This document shows, piece after piece, positions 1-5,842 of a stretch of DNA of 5,842 nucleotides. How positions within the stretch are numbered: the first letter of the stretch is position 1; every line of letters starts with the position of its first letter. The translations under genes were made by a program, and so were the position numbers. The notes under the pieces are model-generated. The model ran no database searches and was not told the origin of the DNA. It worked only from the letters and a program-made list of their open reading frames with translations. Where the stretch lies: positions 1 through 5,842 of the forward strand of contig DDWF01000236.1 of NCBI GenBank assembly GCA_002345845.1, written 5' to 3'. This stretch comes from Betaproteobacteria bacterium UBA2293. Its GTDB lineage: Bacteria; Pseudomonadota; Gammaproteobacteria; Burkholderiales; Rhodocyclaceae.

Positions 1-878
1 TCCATGAGCAACAGCTCCGGGTAGGTGATGATTCCCGCCATGATGTTGTTGAGGTCATGGGCCACGGAACTGGCCATTAGGCCAAGGGATTCCATGCGTT
101 TGGCATCCGCCAGTTTCTCCATCAGGGACATTTTTTGCTGCAGGGCGATTTCACTGTCGGTGACATCGCGGATAGCAGCCACCTGCACTTGCCGCCCCTG
201 AAAATCGATATGTTTGACCCTGAATTCAACCGGGAAAGAGGTACCGTCCTTTTTGATGCCCCGGGCCTCAAACGGTCCTACCGAGTCAGCATCGGCCGGC
301 ATGTTCATGGCATGAATGGTGCTGCGGTCCAACAGGACATCAAATATCTGTTTGCCCAGTAATTCGTTTTCCTCGTAGCCAAACATCCTGCACAACTGAT
401 TGTTGGTCTGCAGCAGTTCGCCCCGGTCGTAGATGATGATGCCTTCCCAGGTTGCCTGGGAAAGTTGGCGAAAGCGTTTTTCGCTGTTGTGCAGATCCTG
501 CTTGAGTTGTTTGTGCTGAATACTTCTGGTGATGGTGCGAAGCAGACGATCCGGGGGGCAGGGTTTGCGAAGGTAATCGTAGACCCCCTGGCGAAGTGAT
601 TCCACCGCGTTGTCGACGGTGGCGTTGCCGGTCAGGATAACGATGGCGGTACCGGGGTGTTCGTCCCTGATGCGGGCAGCAATGTGGTTGCCGCTTGTGT
701 CGGGCAGGTCCATATCCACCAGAGCCACGGAATAGGCATGCTGCTGGAGCAGGTTAAACGCCTGTGCCCCTGAATTGGCGGTGTCGACTTGATACCCATC
801 CGCCTTGAGTAAGATTGCAAGACTGTTACAAAGGTGTACTTCATCATCAATGACGAGAACAGTGTGTAACCGAGTCAT
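1..878 (-). CDS. Receiver-PAS-histidine kinase (hybrid sensor kinase), C-terminus beyond the window
   Basis: Two-component signalling protein, probably cytoplasmic. The 292 visible codons show an N-terminal receiver domain (about residues 5-118) with the acidic pair D11/D12, phospho-acceptor D55 in VALVDMDLPD, T83 and K105 in YLRKP. A PAS domain follows (about 132-245: FRQLSQATWEGIIIY, then FGYEENELLGK and a closing IRDVTD). A linker leads to a HisKA H-box, SVAHDLNNIMAGI, with phospho-acceptor H274. The ATPase domain, and any further receiver, must lie past the left edge. No signal peptide or membrane helix is visible. The start is the ATG at 876-878, directly before the first beta strand of the receiver; it lacks a clear Shine-Dalgarno and is preceded by a C-rich stretch. 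It lies 135 bases downstream of the HDOD kinase on the same strand, so the two may be co-transcribed. The stimulus is unknown. Family assignment is firm; specific function is not. Confidence 0.9.
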   Translation of the reverse strand, partial: MTRLHTVLVIDDEVHLCNSLAILLKADGYQVDTANSGAQAFNLLQQHAYSVALVDMDLPDTSGNHIAARIRDEHPGTAIVILTGNATVDNAVESLRQGVYDYLRKPCPPDRLLRTITRSIQHKQLKQDLHNSEKRFRQLSQATWEGIIIYDRGELLQTNNQLCRMFGYEENELLGKQIFDVLLDRSTIHAMNMPADADSVGPFEARGIKKDGTSFPVEFRVKHIDFQGRQVQVAAIRDVTDSEIALQQKMSLMEKLADAKRMESLGLMASSVAHDLNNIMAGIITYPELLLM

Positions 879-901
879 GGGGGCAGGGTAAACCGCTTGT
901 T

Positions 902-915
902 TAAATCGAGATTTA
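902..915. promoter_or_regulatory. AT-rich inverted repeat upstream of the receiver-PAS kinase
   Basis: TAAATC and GATTTA flank a 2-base spacer, giving a near-perfect dyad 24-37 bases upstream of the ATG of the receiver-PAS kinase. The spacer is too short for an RNA hairpin, so a protein-binding site is the more natural reading. The rest of the 135-base gap (879-1013) is AT-rich with several A/T tracts, and I see no clear terminator hairpin after the HDOD kinase. Such a short dyad can occur by chance in AT-rich DNA. Confidence 0.2.
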
Positions 916-1013
916 TTGAGAAAAAAGCCGTTGATTTTCCATGTGGGTCATTCAAACGTGTTTGCCGGAAAAAGTCCAATGAAAAAAACAATTATTCAAT
1001 GGGGACAAGGTTT

Positions 1014-3152
1014 TCAGGCCGGAAGGGTAAGGGTGAAGATCGTCTGTCCCGGACGGGTTTGATAGCTGATTGAACCACCCAGCTTCGTTGCGAGGTTATG
1101 GACAATGGCAAGGCCCAGTCCGCCATGGCGGCCATCTTTGGTGGAGGCGCCGATCGTGAAAAGTGTTGCGGTCAGGGCCGGATCGATACCGGGCCCGTTA
1201 TCTTCGACGGAAATCAGGATGTTATCGTTGTCGACTGCCAGGCGAACGGCAACAGCGCCGTGTCCGGCAACAGCATCCACCGCATTCCCCAACAGATTTT
1301 GCAGGATCTGACTGAGGCTTCTGCGGTCACTGCGTACGTAAAGCGGTTGGGTCCAGGGGGTGAAGGTGAAATCGATCAGGTGGTCCTTGCCGGAGGTGGC
1401 TTGAAACAGATGCAGTGTTTCTTCGAGTAGCCGGTGCAGGTCCAGCTGCTCGAGGTGAAGCTCATCCTGTTCGCGGGCAAGATCTTCAAGTCCCAAGGTA
1501 AGATGCCCGAGCCGTTCCAGTTCGTTGTCGAGAATGGCCAGTTCTTCGTTGATCGCCTCGCCCTGTTCATTTTTTTTGCCGAGGATATGGAGGTAGTTGC
1601 GGAGAATGGCTAGGGGGTTGTTGAGCTCATGCGCAATTTTTCTGGCAACCAGGGCGGCCGACTCGACACGTTCAGCCGCAATCCTCTCCGCTTGGGCTGC
1701 GCGCATTCGCTCCAGGGAGAAGCATATAGCCGCATGGTTGGCCAGGAGGCGGAGCGGGGTCCATTGACCATTGAAGTTGTGGAAGGCTTTTTCCGTCAGG
1801 CCGATGAGGACCAAGCCCAGCAGTTCCTGCTGATGGATCATGGGAAGGGCGACCATGCCCTCGGTCCCGAGAAGGTGCAGCAGTTGGGCGTCAACAAGAT
1901 TGACCGGATGCTTCTCCTCGGTTTTTTGCCGGAAGGTGTGCAGCAGGCGTTGTTGCTGGAGGGCTTTTCCGGGAAGGCTGTCAGCATACCGCGTGGGCGC
2001 AAAGGTGAAATCGCGCATTTCCCGGGCCAGTTTGTTGTCCGGAGAGGTGGAGCAGCGCAACTCGCCGGTCTGCGGGTTCAACACCATCACCACGCAGGCC
2101 TCCTCGTTAAAGAGGATTTTCATGCCTTGTTCCACTGCGGCCACAACCTGTACCGTGTTTTCAGCTCGGAGCAGGTTGTCGAGCAGGCCGCTCATCTGGG
2201 TAATTTCCCTGATGCGGTTGATCAGCCCCAGGGAAATTTCTTTGTGCGTCTCCTGGCTTTCCGGTTCTTGGTCATGGGAGGTTTTAGCGTTGTGGGGAAT
2301 ATGGATGCCCAGGTGTTCGGCAAATTCCGCTATTTCTTCATCTACCCCCTTGTAGAGTGCCTTGACGAGCGTTGGGGAAAGGTTGAAGAAGCGGTCGGCA
2401 GCCTCCAGGCAGTCCTTGCCGGCGGTACTGCTATGGCTGAGCAAATCGGTCAGATAAGCGATTCTGGTTAACGGCAGAGCCTGCTCGACCTCGTCGAGCG
2501 GATGGTGGTGGTAGCGGATGGCATCGGCGATCAAGGTGGGCAGCCGCCACTGTTCGCAGAGCCAGGCCCCGGCCGAACAGTGGTTGACATGGAGTTTTTC
2601 CTCTTCAAGAAAGGTGAGGCGACCGCTATTGCAGCGCACTCCTTTGAGCAAAAGCGGCGCGTATTTGCCGGGGAAGGCCATCCACAGCAGAAGTTTGCCG
2701 ATATCGTGCAGGAGTCCGGCCAGGTAGGCTTCCGAAGGGTCGGGATAGGAGGTGGCGACGGCGATGTTGCGGGCCAGCAGGGCGTTGAGGTAGCTATGAT
2801 GCCAGAACCGGTCGATGGACAGCAGGCCGTTGCTTTCCACCCGGCGAAAGACCTGTTGCACCGAGATGCTGATGGCCAGGTTTCTTACGGTATTGCCGCC
2901 CAGATAGACCACCGCCTGCTCCACATTGGTAAAGGTCCTGCGCGCGCCAATGAATGCGGAATTAACCAGTTGCAGCAATTTGGCGCTGATGGCGGCATCT
3001 TTATCGACAATGTGGGCAATCGCCTGGAGATTGATATCGGTTTCGTGGCAACTGTCGATCAATTGCACCAGGACCTGCGGCATGCTCGGCAGGTTGCCGG
3101 AGATTTTGAGAGTGCTGAGAACGCTGTGGGCAGTGGTCATGGTCAATAACAT
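1014..3152 (-). CDS. HDOD-GAF-histidine kinase fusion protein
   Basis: Predicted cytoplasmic sensor kinase of 712 residues. Domains in order: an HDOD domain (about 12-215), with NLPSMPQVLVQLI at its start, LLQLVNSAFIG, the HD-like LAGLLHDIGK (H149, D150) and a terminal YHHHP; a variable linker to about 320; a GAF-type sensor domain (about 325-480); a short helical stretch; a HisKA domain with H-box KIAHELNNPLAI (H508); and a HATPase_c domain with N-box LLGNAVDA (N623), G1 box DNGPGID (651-657) and G2 box GGLGLAI (677-683). It ends in ...FTLTLPA, the usual end of the ATPase fold, with no attached receiver, so its partner regulator is elsewhere. The same frame stays open to 3344, but that 64-residue extension looks non-coding (no HDOD similarity, unusual composition). 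I chose the ATG at 3150-3152; the ATG at 3138-3140 is an alternative. Neither has a good Shine-Dalgarno. HDOD domains usually act in signalling and phosphodiesterase activity is not assumed; the ligand is unknown. Confidence 0.92.
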   Translation of the reverse strand: MLLTMTTAHSVLSTLKISGNLPSMPQVLVQLIDSCHETDINLQAIAHIVDKDAAISAKLLQLVNSAFIGARRTFTNVEQAVVYLGGNTVRNLAISISVQQVFRRVESNGLLSIDRFWHHSYLNALLARNIAVATSYPDPSEAYLAGLLHDIGKLLLWMAFPGKYAPLLLKGVRCNSGRLTFLEEEKLHVNHCSAGAWLCEQWRLPTLIADAIRYHHHPLDEVEQALPLTRIAYLTDLLSHSSTAGKDCLEAADRFFNLSPTLVKALYKGVDEEIAEFAEHLGIHIPHNAKTSHDQEPESQETHKEISLGLINRIREITQMSGLLDNLLRAENTVQVVAAVEQGMKILFNEEACVVMVLNPQTGELRCSTSPDNKLAREMRDFTFAPTRYADSLPGKALQQQRLLHTFRQKTEEKHPVNLVDAQLLHLLGTEGMVALPMIHQQELLGLVLIGLTEKAFHNFNGQWTPLRLLANHAAICFSLERMRAAQAERIAAERVESAALVARKIAHELNNPLAILRNYLHILGKKNEQGEAINEELAILDNELERLGHLTLGLEDLAREQDELHLEQLDLHRLLEETLHLFQATSGKDHLIDFTFTPWTQPLYVRSDRRSLSQILQNLLGNAVDAVAGHGAVAVRLAVDNDNILISVEDNGPGIDPALTATLFTIGASTKDGRHGGLGLAIVHNLATKLGGSISYQTRPGQTIFTLTLPA

Positions 3153-3193
3153 GGGCAGGTGAAATGTAACTCTCTTAAAACAGGCTACTTTGG

Positions 3194-3201
3194 ATTGTAT
3201 A
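3194..3201 (-). promoter_or_regulatory. Possible -10 element for the HDOD kinase
   Basis: Read on the minus strand, TATACAAT lies about 42 bases upstream of the chosen start and resembles a sigma-70 -10 box. No good -35 hexamer sits at 16-18 bases; the best match, TTGCTG at 3223-3228, is 21 bases away from TATACA. A weak candidate only. Confidence 0.2.
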
Positions 3202-3297
3202 GCAGAGCGTCGAAGAAAAATCCAGCAACCAAGTTTTAGGCACCCATTATTTTTGATGGCCTCTAGCCCAATTGATCGATGGTGGCGTACAAATCGC

Positions 3298-3303
3298 TTG
3301 ACC
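3298..3303 (+). promoter_or_regulatory. Possible -35 element for mtnA
   Basis: TTGACC matches the sigma-70 -35 consensus TTGACA at five of six bases and lies about 108 bases upstream of the mtnA start. At a spacing of 16-19 bases there is no convincing -10; TATGAG at 3326-3331 is a partial match but 22 bases away. If this is the promoter, the mtnA transcript would have a leader long enough to include the hairpin at 3355-3381. Confidence 0.15.
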
Positions 3304-3354
3304 CATGGTGCGCCGTTTAGGTAGGTATGAGTAATCACGAGCACGGAGCGAATT

Positions 3355-3381
3355 TTCCGGTGACGGTAGCGTTCACCGGAA
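3355..3381. repeat. Inverted repeat / hairpin in the mtnA leader
   Basis: TTCCGGTGA (3355-3363) and TCACCGGAA (3373-3381) are perfect reverse complements: a 9-bp stem with a 9-base loop. It ends 29 bases before the mtnA start and 19 bases before the ribosome binding site. No T tract follows the stem on either strand, so it does not look like an intrinsic terminator. It could be an operator dyad in the divergent intergenic region or an RNA hairpin in the mtnA 5' leader. I could not match it to a known SAM-type riboswitch, and the leader is short for one. Confidence 0.5.
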
Positions 3382-3400
3382 TGACGATAATTCCCACAAC

Positions 3401-3407
3401 GAGGTGA
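3401..3407 (+). promoter_or_regulatory. Shine-Dalgarno for mtnA (supports the TTG start)
   Basis: GAGGTGA is a strong ribosome binding site. Its GAGG core ends 6 bases before the TTG at 3411-3413. The next in-frame ATG is at codon 44, inside the conserved fold, so this site fixes the rare TTG as the start. Confidence 0.75.
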
Positions 3408-3410
3408 CTT

Positions 3411-4505
3411 TTGAAGGTAAATGGGCAGGCGTATCGGTCAATTTGGCTGGCGGCGGATGGCGAAGGCGTTGAAATTATTGATCAGACCCAACTCCCCTTT
3501 CGTTTTGCAGTGGTTCGTCTGGAGAGCGTGGAAGAGGCGATGGCGGCAATCAGTCAGATGCTGGTCCGCGGTGCGCCACTCATCGGCGCTACGGCAGCGT
3601 ACGGCATCTGTCTGGGATTGCGGCGGCACACTTCCTCGGCAGCCTTGGTGAACATGGCCGATCGTCTAATTGCCTGCCGGCCAACAGCGATCAATCTGGG
3701 TTGGGCGGTGGACCGGATGCTGCGACTGCTCTTGCCCTTGCCGGAGGAGCAGCGGCTGGCTGCGGCGTACCGGGAGGCCGGGCACATCTGCGAGGAGGAT
3801 GTCGCCGCCAACGAGGCCATCGGCCGGAACGGGGCAACCTTGATAGCGGCCATCCGGGAAAAGAAGGGGGGAGGAGAGCCGGTCAACATTCTCACTCACT
3901 GTAATGCCGGCTGGCTGGCCACCGTCGACTGGGGTACCGCATTGTCGCCGGTCTATGCTGCCTACGATGCCGGCCTGCCGGTGAAGGTCTGGGTTTCGGA
4001 AACGCGGCCGCGCAACCAGGGCCTGCTCACCGCCTGGGAACTGGCGCAACACGGCGTGCCGCACACGGTCGTCGCCGACAACGCCGCCGGCATCCTGCTG
4101 CGCGAAGGCCAGGTCGATGCGGTGATCGTCGGCGCCGACCGCATCGCTGCCAACGGCGACGTCGCCAACAAGGTCGGCACCTACCTGAAGGCGCTGGCCT
4201 GCGCCGACAACGGCATTCCCTTCTACGTTGCCGCACCGCGCTCGACGCTCGATTTCGCCTGCCCGGACGGCGCCGCGATTCCGATCGAGGAGCGCGACGG
4301 CAATGAGTTGCGCGTCGTGCACGGCCTTGATCCGCGCGGCCGGCCGGCGGCGCTGCTGCAACTGGCACCCGGCGAAGCGGTCGGCAACCCGGCCTTCGAC
4401 GTGACCCCGGCGCGTTTGATCACCGCCATCATCAGCGAGCGCGGCATCTGCCCGGCCAGCCGCGACGGCCTGCTCGGCCTCTACCCGGAAGAAGCTCATG
4501 ACTGA
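3411..4505 (+). CDS. mtnA: S-methyl-5-thioribose-1-phosphate isomerase (compositional mosaic)
   Basis: Cytoplasmic aldose-ketose isomerase of the eIF2B-like family. It converts 5-(methylthio)ribose-1-phosphate to 5-(methylthio)ribulose-1-phosphate in methylthioadenosine salvage, and related enzymes also take the 5-deoxy analogue. The 364 residues match the family's usual length. Visible motifs are VRGAPLIGATAAYG (52-65), the catalytic cysteine in LTHCNAGWLATVDWG (C164), the substrate-binding ETRPRNQG (197-204), and the general-acid aspartate in VGADRIAANGDVANKVGTY (D243). Translation starts at TTG with a strong Shine-Dalgarno. The last 8 bases overlap the aldolase gene, implying coupled translation. 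The odd point is composition: codons 1-83 have 53 GC-ending codons and Arg as CGG or CGT, while codons 201-283 have 74 of 83 and Arg as CGC. The frame and all motifs are intact, so the protein should work if the join is real. The function call is firm; the single origin of the gene is doubtful. Confidence 0.95.
   Translation: MKVNGQAYRSIWLAADGEGVEIIDQTQLPFRFAVVRLESVEEAMAAISQMLVRGAPLIGATAAYGICLGLRRHTSSAALVNMADRLIACRPTAINLGWAVDRMLRLLLPLPEEQRLAAAYREAGHICEEDVAANEAIGRNGATLIAAIREKKGGGEPVNILTHCNAGWLATVDWGTALSPVYAAYDAGLPVKVWVSETRPRNQGLLTAWELAQHGVPHTVVADNAAGILLREGQVDAVIVGADRIAANGDVANKVGTYLKALACADNGIPFYVAAPRSTLDFACPDGAAIPIEERDGNELRVVHGLDPRGRPAALLQLAPGEAVGNPAFDVTPARLITAIISERGICPASRDGLLGLYPEEAHD
3890..4010. 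other. Compositional breakpoint inside mtnA
   Basis: Codon choice changes within this interval, which encodes the most conserved part of MtnA (THCNAG to ETRPRN). Upstream, GGG, GGA, GAG and CGG are common (for example the run of Gly codons GGG GGA GGA just before it). Downstream, Gly is almost always GGC and Arg almost always CGC, and this continues through the next two genes. No repeat, integrase or target-site duplication is visible. The exact join cannot be placed by eye, because conserved residues constrain the sequence here. Confidence 0.55.
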
Positions 4506-5127
4506 CCTGCGCGACGCCCTGATCGCCACTGCCCGCGCCCTGCAGCCGGCCGGCCTCAATCGCGGCACCGCCGGCAACGTCAGCGTGCGCCACGGCGAGA
4601 ATTTCTACATCACGCCGACCGGCATGCCCTACTCCACCCTGGTCGCCGACGACATTCCGCTGATGGCCTTGGACGGCTCGCATACCGGCCGGCGCAAGCC
4701 GTCCTCCGAATGGCGCTTCCATCGCGACCTCTATGCCGCCCGGCCGCAAGTCGGCGCCGTGCTGCACGCCCATTCGCCCTTCGCCGTCAGCCTGGCCTGT
4801 CTGCGCCGCGACATTCCGCCCTTCCATTACATGATCGCCCGCTTCGGTGGCGACACCATCCGCTGCGCCGACTACGCCATCTTCGGCTCGGCCGAACTGT
4901 CGGCGGCAGCGCTGGCAGCGATGGCCGGTCGCCAGGGCTGCCTGCTGGCTAATCACGGCCTACTGGTCACCGGCCGTGACCTCGACGAGGCGCTGGCCCT
5001 GGCCATCGAACTGGAAGAGCTGTGCGAGCAATACTGGCGCGCCTGCCAGCTCGGCCAGCCGGTGCTGCTCGGCACGGACGAGATGGCGGCGGTACTGGAA
5101 AAATTCTCTGGTTACGGACAGCAATGA
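4498..5127 (+). CDS. ald2: FucA-like class II aldolase, probable 5-(methylthio/deoxy)ribulose-1-phosphate aldolase
   Basis: Cytoplasmic, metal-dependent aldolase of 209 residues, close to the length of L-fuculose-1-phosphate aldolase. FucA hallmarks are present with a constant offset of two from E. coli numbering: GLNRGTAGNVSVR (19-31, phosphate binding), ITPTGMPY (38-45), catalytic glutamate in KPSSEWRFH (E71), metal ligands H90 and H92 in LHAHS and H153 in ANHGLL, Y111 in HYMIA, and the tail VLEKFSGYG. Fusion-like coupling to mtnA (8-base overlap, with GGAAG placed 6 bases before the ATG) points to 5-(methylthio)ribulose-1-phosphate or 5-deoxyribulose-1-phosphate as substrate, giving dihydroxyacetone phosphate plus (methylthio)acetaldehyde or acetaldehyde. 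This is the DHAP-shunt aldolase role described in Rhodospirillum and some E. coli. The alternatives are MtnB dehydratase, from the same superfamily, or a true fuculose aldolase. I prefer Ald2 because the motifs are FucA-like while the neighbour is mtnA. Substrate is inferred from context; the family is certain. Confidence 0.85.
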   Translation: MTDLRDALIATARALQPAGLNRGTAGNVSVRHGENFYITPTGMPYSTLVADDIPLMALDGSHTGRRKPSSEWRFHRDLYAARPQVGAVLHAHSPFAVSLACLRRDIPPFHYMIARFGGDTIRCADYAIFGSAELSAAALAAMAGRQGCLLANHGLLVTGRDLDEALALAIELEELCEQYWRACQLGQPVLLGTDEMAAVLEKFSGYGQQ

Positions 5128-5842
5128 ACGCCCACCACGACCTGAGCCGCTGGGAGCAGACGCACAATTACGGCGTCGGCAATGCCCGCGCCGAGAAAGG
5201 CACCCGCTGGGTGCTGTGGATCACGCTGCTGACCATGGTTATCGAGATCACCGCCGGCTGGTGGTTCAACTCGATGGCGGTGCTTGCCGACGGCTGGCAC
5301 ATGAGCTCACATGCGCTGGCCATCGGCCTCTCGGTATTTGCCTACGGCGCCGCCCGGCGCTACGCCGACGACCCGCGCTTCGCCTTCGGCACCTGGAAGA
5401 TCGAGGTGCTCGGCGGTTATACCAGCGCCCTGTTCCTGATTGCCGTCGCCGCGCTGATGGTCCTCGGCGCCGTCGACCGCCTGCTCGAACCGCAGCCGAT
5501 CCGTTACGCCGAGGCGATGGTCGTCGCCATCCTCGGCCTGGTCGTCAATTTTGTCTGTGCCGCCATCCTGCATCGGGCCGGCGGCCCGGAACACGGCCAC
5601 GATCACGGCCATGCCCACGCTCACGACGACCTCAACCTGAAGGCCGCCTACATCCACGTCCTGACCGATGCCCTGACTTCGGTGCTGGCCATCGCCGCTC
5701 TCGCCGGCGGCTGGTTCTGGGGCTGGGACTGGCTCGATCCGGCCTGCGCCCTGGTCGGTGCCGTGCTGGTCGCGCTATGGGCGAAAAACCTGCTGCGCGA
5801 AACCGGCCGCGTCCTGCTCGACCGCGAGATGGATCATCCGGT
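5124..5842 (+). CDS. dmeF: CDF-family Co(II)/Ni(II) efflux transporter DmeF, C-terminus beyond the window
   Basis: Inner-membrane cation diffusion facilitator that exports divalent metal in exchange for protons. The 239 visible residues include a short soluble N-terminus (HDLSRWEQTHNYG, characteristic of DmeF-like CDFs) and six predicted membrane helices (about 29-48, 50-75, 96-121, 129-150, 173-197, 203-224). Metal-site residues are H59 and H63 in helix 2 (ADGWHMSSHA) and H178 and D182 in helix 5 (IHVLTDA). His at 63 replaces the Asp of zinc-type CDFs, as in DmeF proteins. A histidine-rich loop, EHGHDHGHAHAHDD (156-169), lies between helices 4 and 5. The C-terminal part lies past the right edge. 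The ATG overlaps the aldolase TGA by 4 bases (ATGA), so translation is probably coupled; no strong Shine-Dalgarno is present. High GC-ending codon use matches the aldolase. Metal specificity (cobalt, nickel, possibly zinc or iron) is inferred from the family. Confidence 0.9.
   Translation, partial: MNAHHDLSRWEQTHNYGVGNARAEKGTRWVLWITLLTMVIEITAGWWFNSMAVLADGWHMSSHALAIGLSVFAYGAARRYADDPRFAFGTWKIEVLGGYTSALFLIAVAALMVLGAVDRLLEPQPIRYAEAMVVAILGLVVNFVCAAILHRAGGPEHGHDHGHAHAHDDLNLKAAYIHVLTDALTSVLAIAALAGGWFWGWDWLDPACALVGAVLVALWAKNLLRETGRVLLDREMDHP

Noticed and set aside
632..850. Minus-strand 72-codon frame
   Set aside because: Lies in another frame within the receiver domain of the hybrid kinase; a shadow.
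1629..2471. Long plus-strand open frame (280 codons) opposite the HDOD kinase
   Set aside because: Antisense shadow of a clear multidomain kinase; its translation has no recognisable domain.
3153..3344. 64-residue N-terminal extension of the HDOD kinase
   Set aside because: In frame, but does not resemble the start of HDOD proteins, and this stretch reads as an AT-richer intergenic region with promoter-like elements.
3345..3410. SAM-responsive riboswitch before mtnA
   Set aside because: Only a single 9-bp hairpin is present; no multi-helix junction, terminator or anti-terminator was found.
3890..4010. Mobile element or integration site at the compositional break
   Set aside because: No inverted repeats, integrase, transposase or target duplication; the coding frame passes through intact.
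3666..4577. Minus-strand open frame (303 codons) opposite mtnA
   Set aside because: High-GC antisense shadow; translation is rich in Ala, Arg and Gly with no fold, and it runs across a gene boundary.
4498..5127. mtnB (methylthioribulose-1-phosphate dehydratase)
   Set aside because: Same superfamily and next to mtnA, but the motifs and the C-terminal VLEKFxxYG tail follow FucA closely, so an aldolase is more likely. A tree would decide.

Overview
The window carries five protein-coding genes in two divergent blocks. The left block (minus strand, about 1-3152) holds two multidomain histidine kinases. The right block (plus strand, about 3411-5842) is a tightly packed run: mtnA (methylthioribose-1-phosphate isomerase), a FucA-like class II aldolase, and the first 239 codons of a DmeF-type cation diffusion facilitator. 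A 258-base intergenic region with a 9-bp hairpin separates the blocks. No rRNA, tRNA, CRISPR array or insertion sequence was seen.

Organism: the sequence looks Gram-negative and proteobacterial in the broad sense, but its two ends do not look like one genome. The left genes and the first half of mtnA have moderate GC and mixed codon use (Arg mostly CGG or CGT, Gly often GGG or GGA). The kinase architectures suggest a Desulfobacterota / Desulfuromonas-like source. From the second half of mtnA to the right edge, codon use is strongly GC-ending (Arg CGC, Gly GGC), more like a high-GC betaproteobacterium such as Rhodocyclales. By hand count, GC-ending codons rise from 53 of 83 (codons 1-83 of mtnA) to 74 of 83 (codons 201-283). 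The change falls inside an intact reading frame, around the conserved catalytic core. It is either a recombination or transfer junction, or a chimeric join between two genomes. The taxonomic assignments come from general recognition, not from a search.

Function: mtnA and the aldolase overlap by 8 bases. Together they match the core of the 'DHAP shunt', in which 5-(methylthio)ribose-1-phosphate (or 5-deoxyribose-1-phosphate) is isomerised and then cleaved to dihydroxyacetone phosphate and a small aldehyde. The route salvages by-products of S-adenosylmethionine chemistry. The phosphorylase or kinase that would feed it is not in the window. The CDF transporter overlaps the aldolase stop by 4 bases, so a metal exporter appears to be co-translated with a metal-dependent aldolase. 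The two kinases on the other strand are signal-transduction proteins with no evident link to the salvage genes beyond the shared intergenic region.
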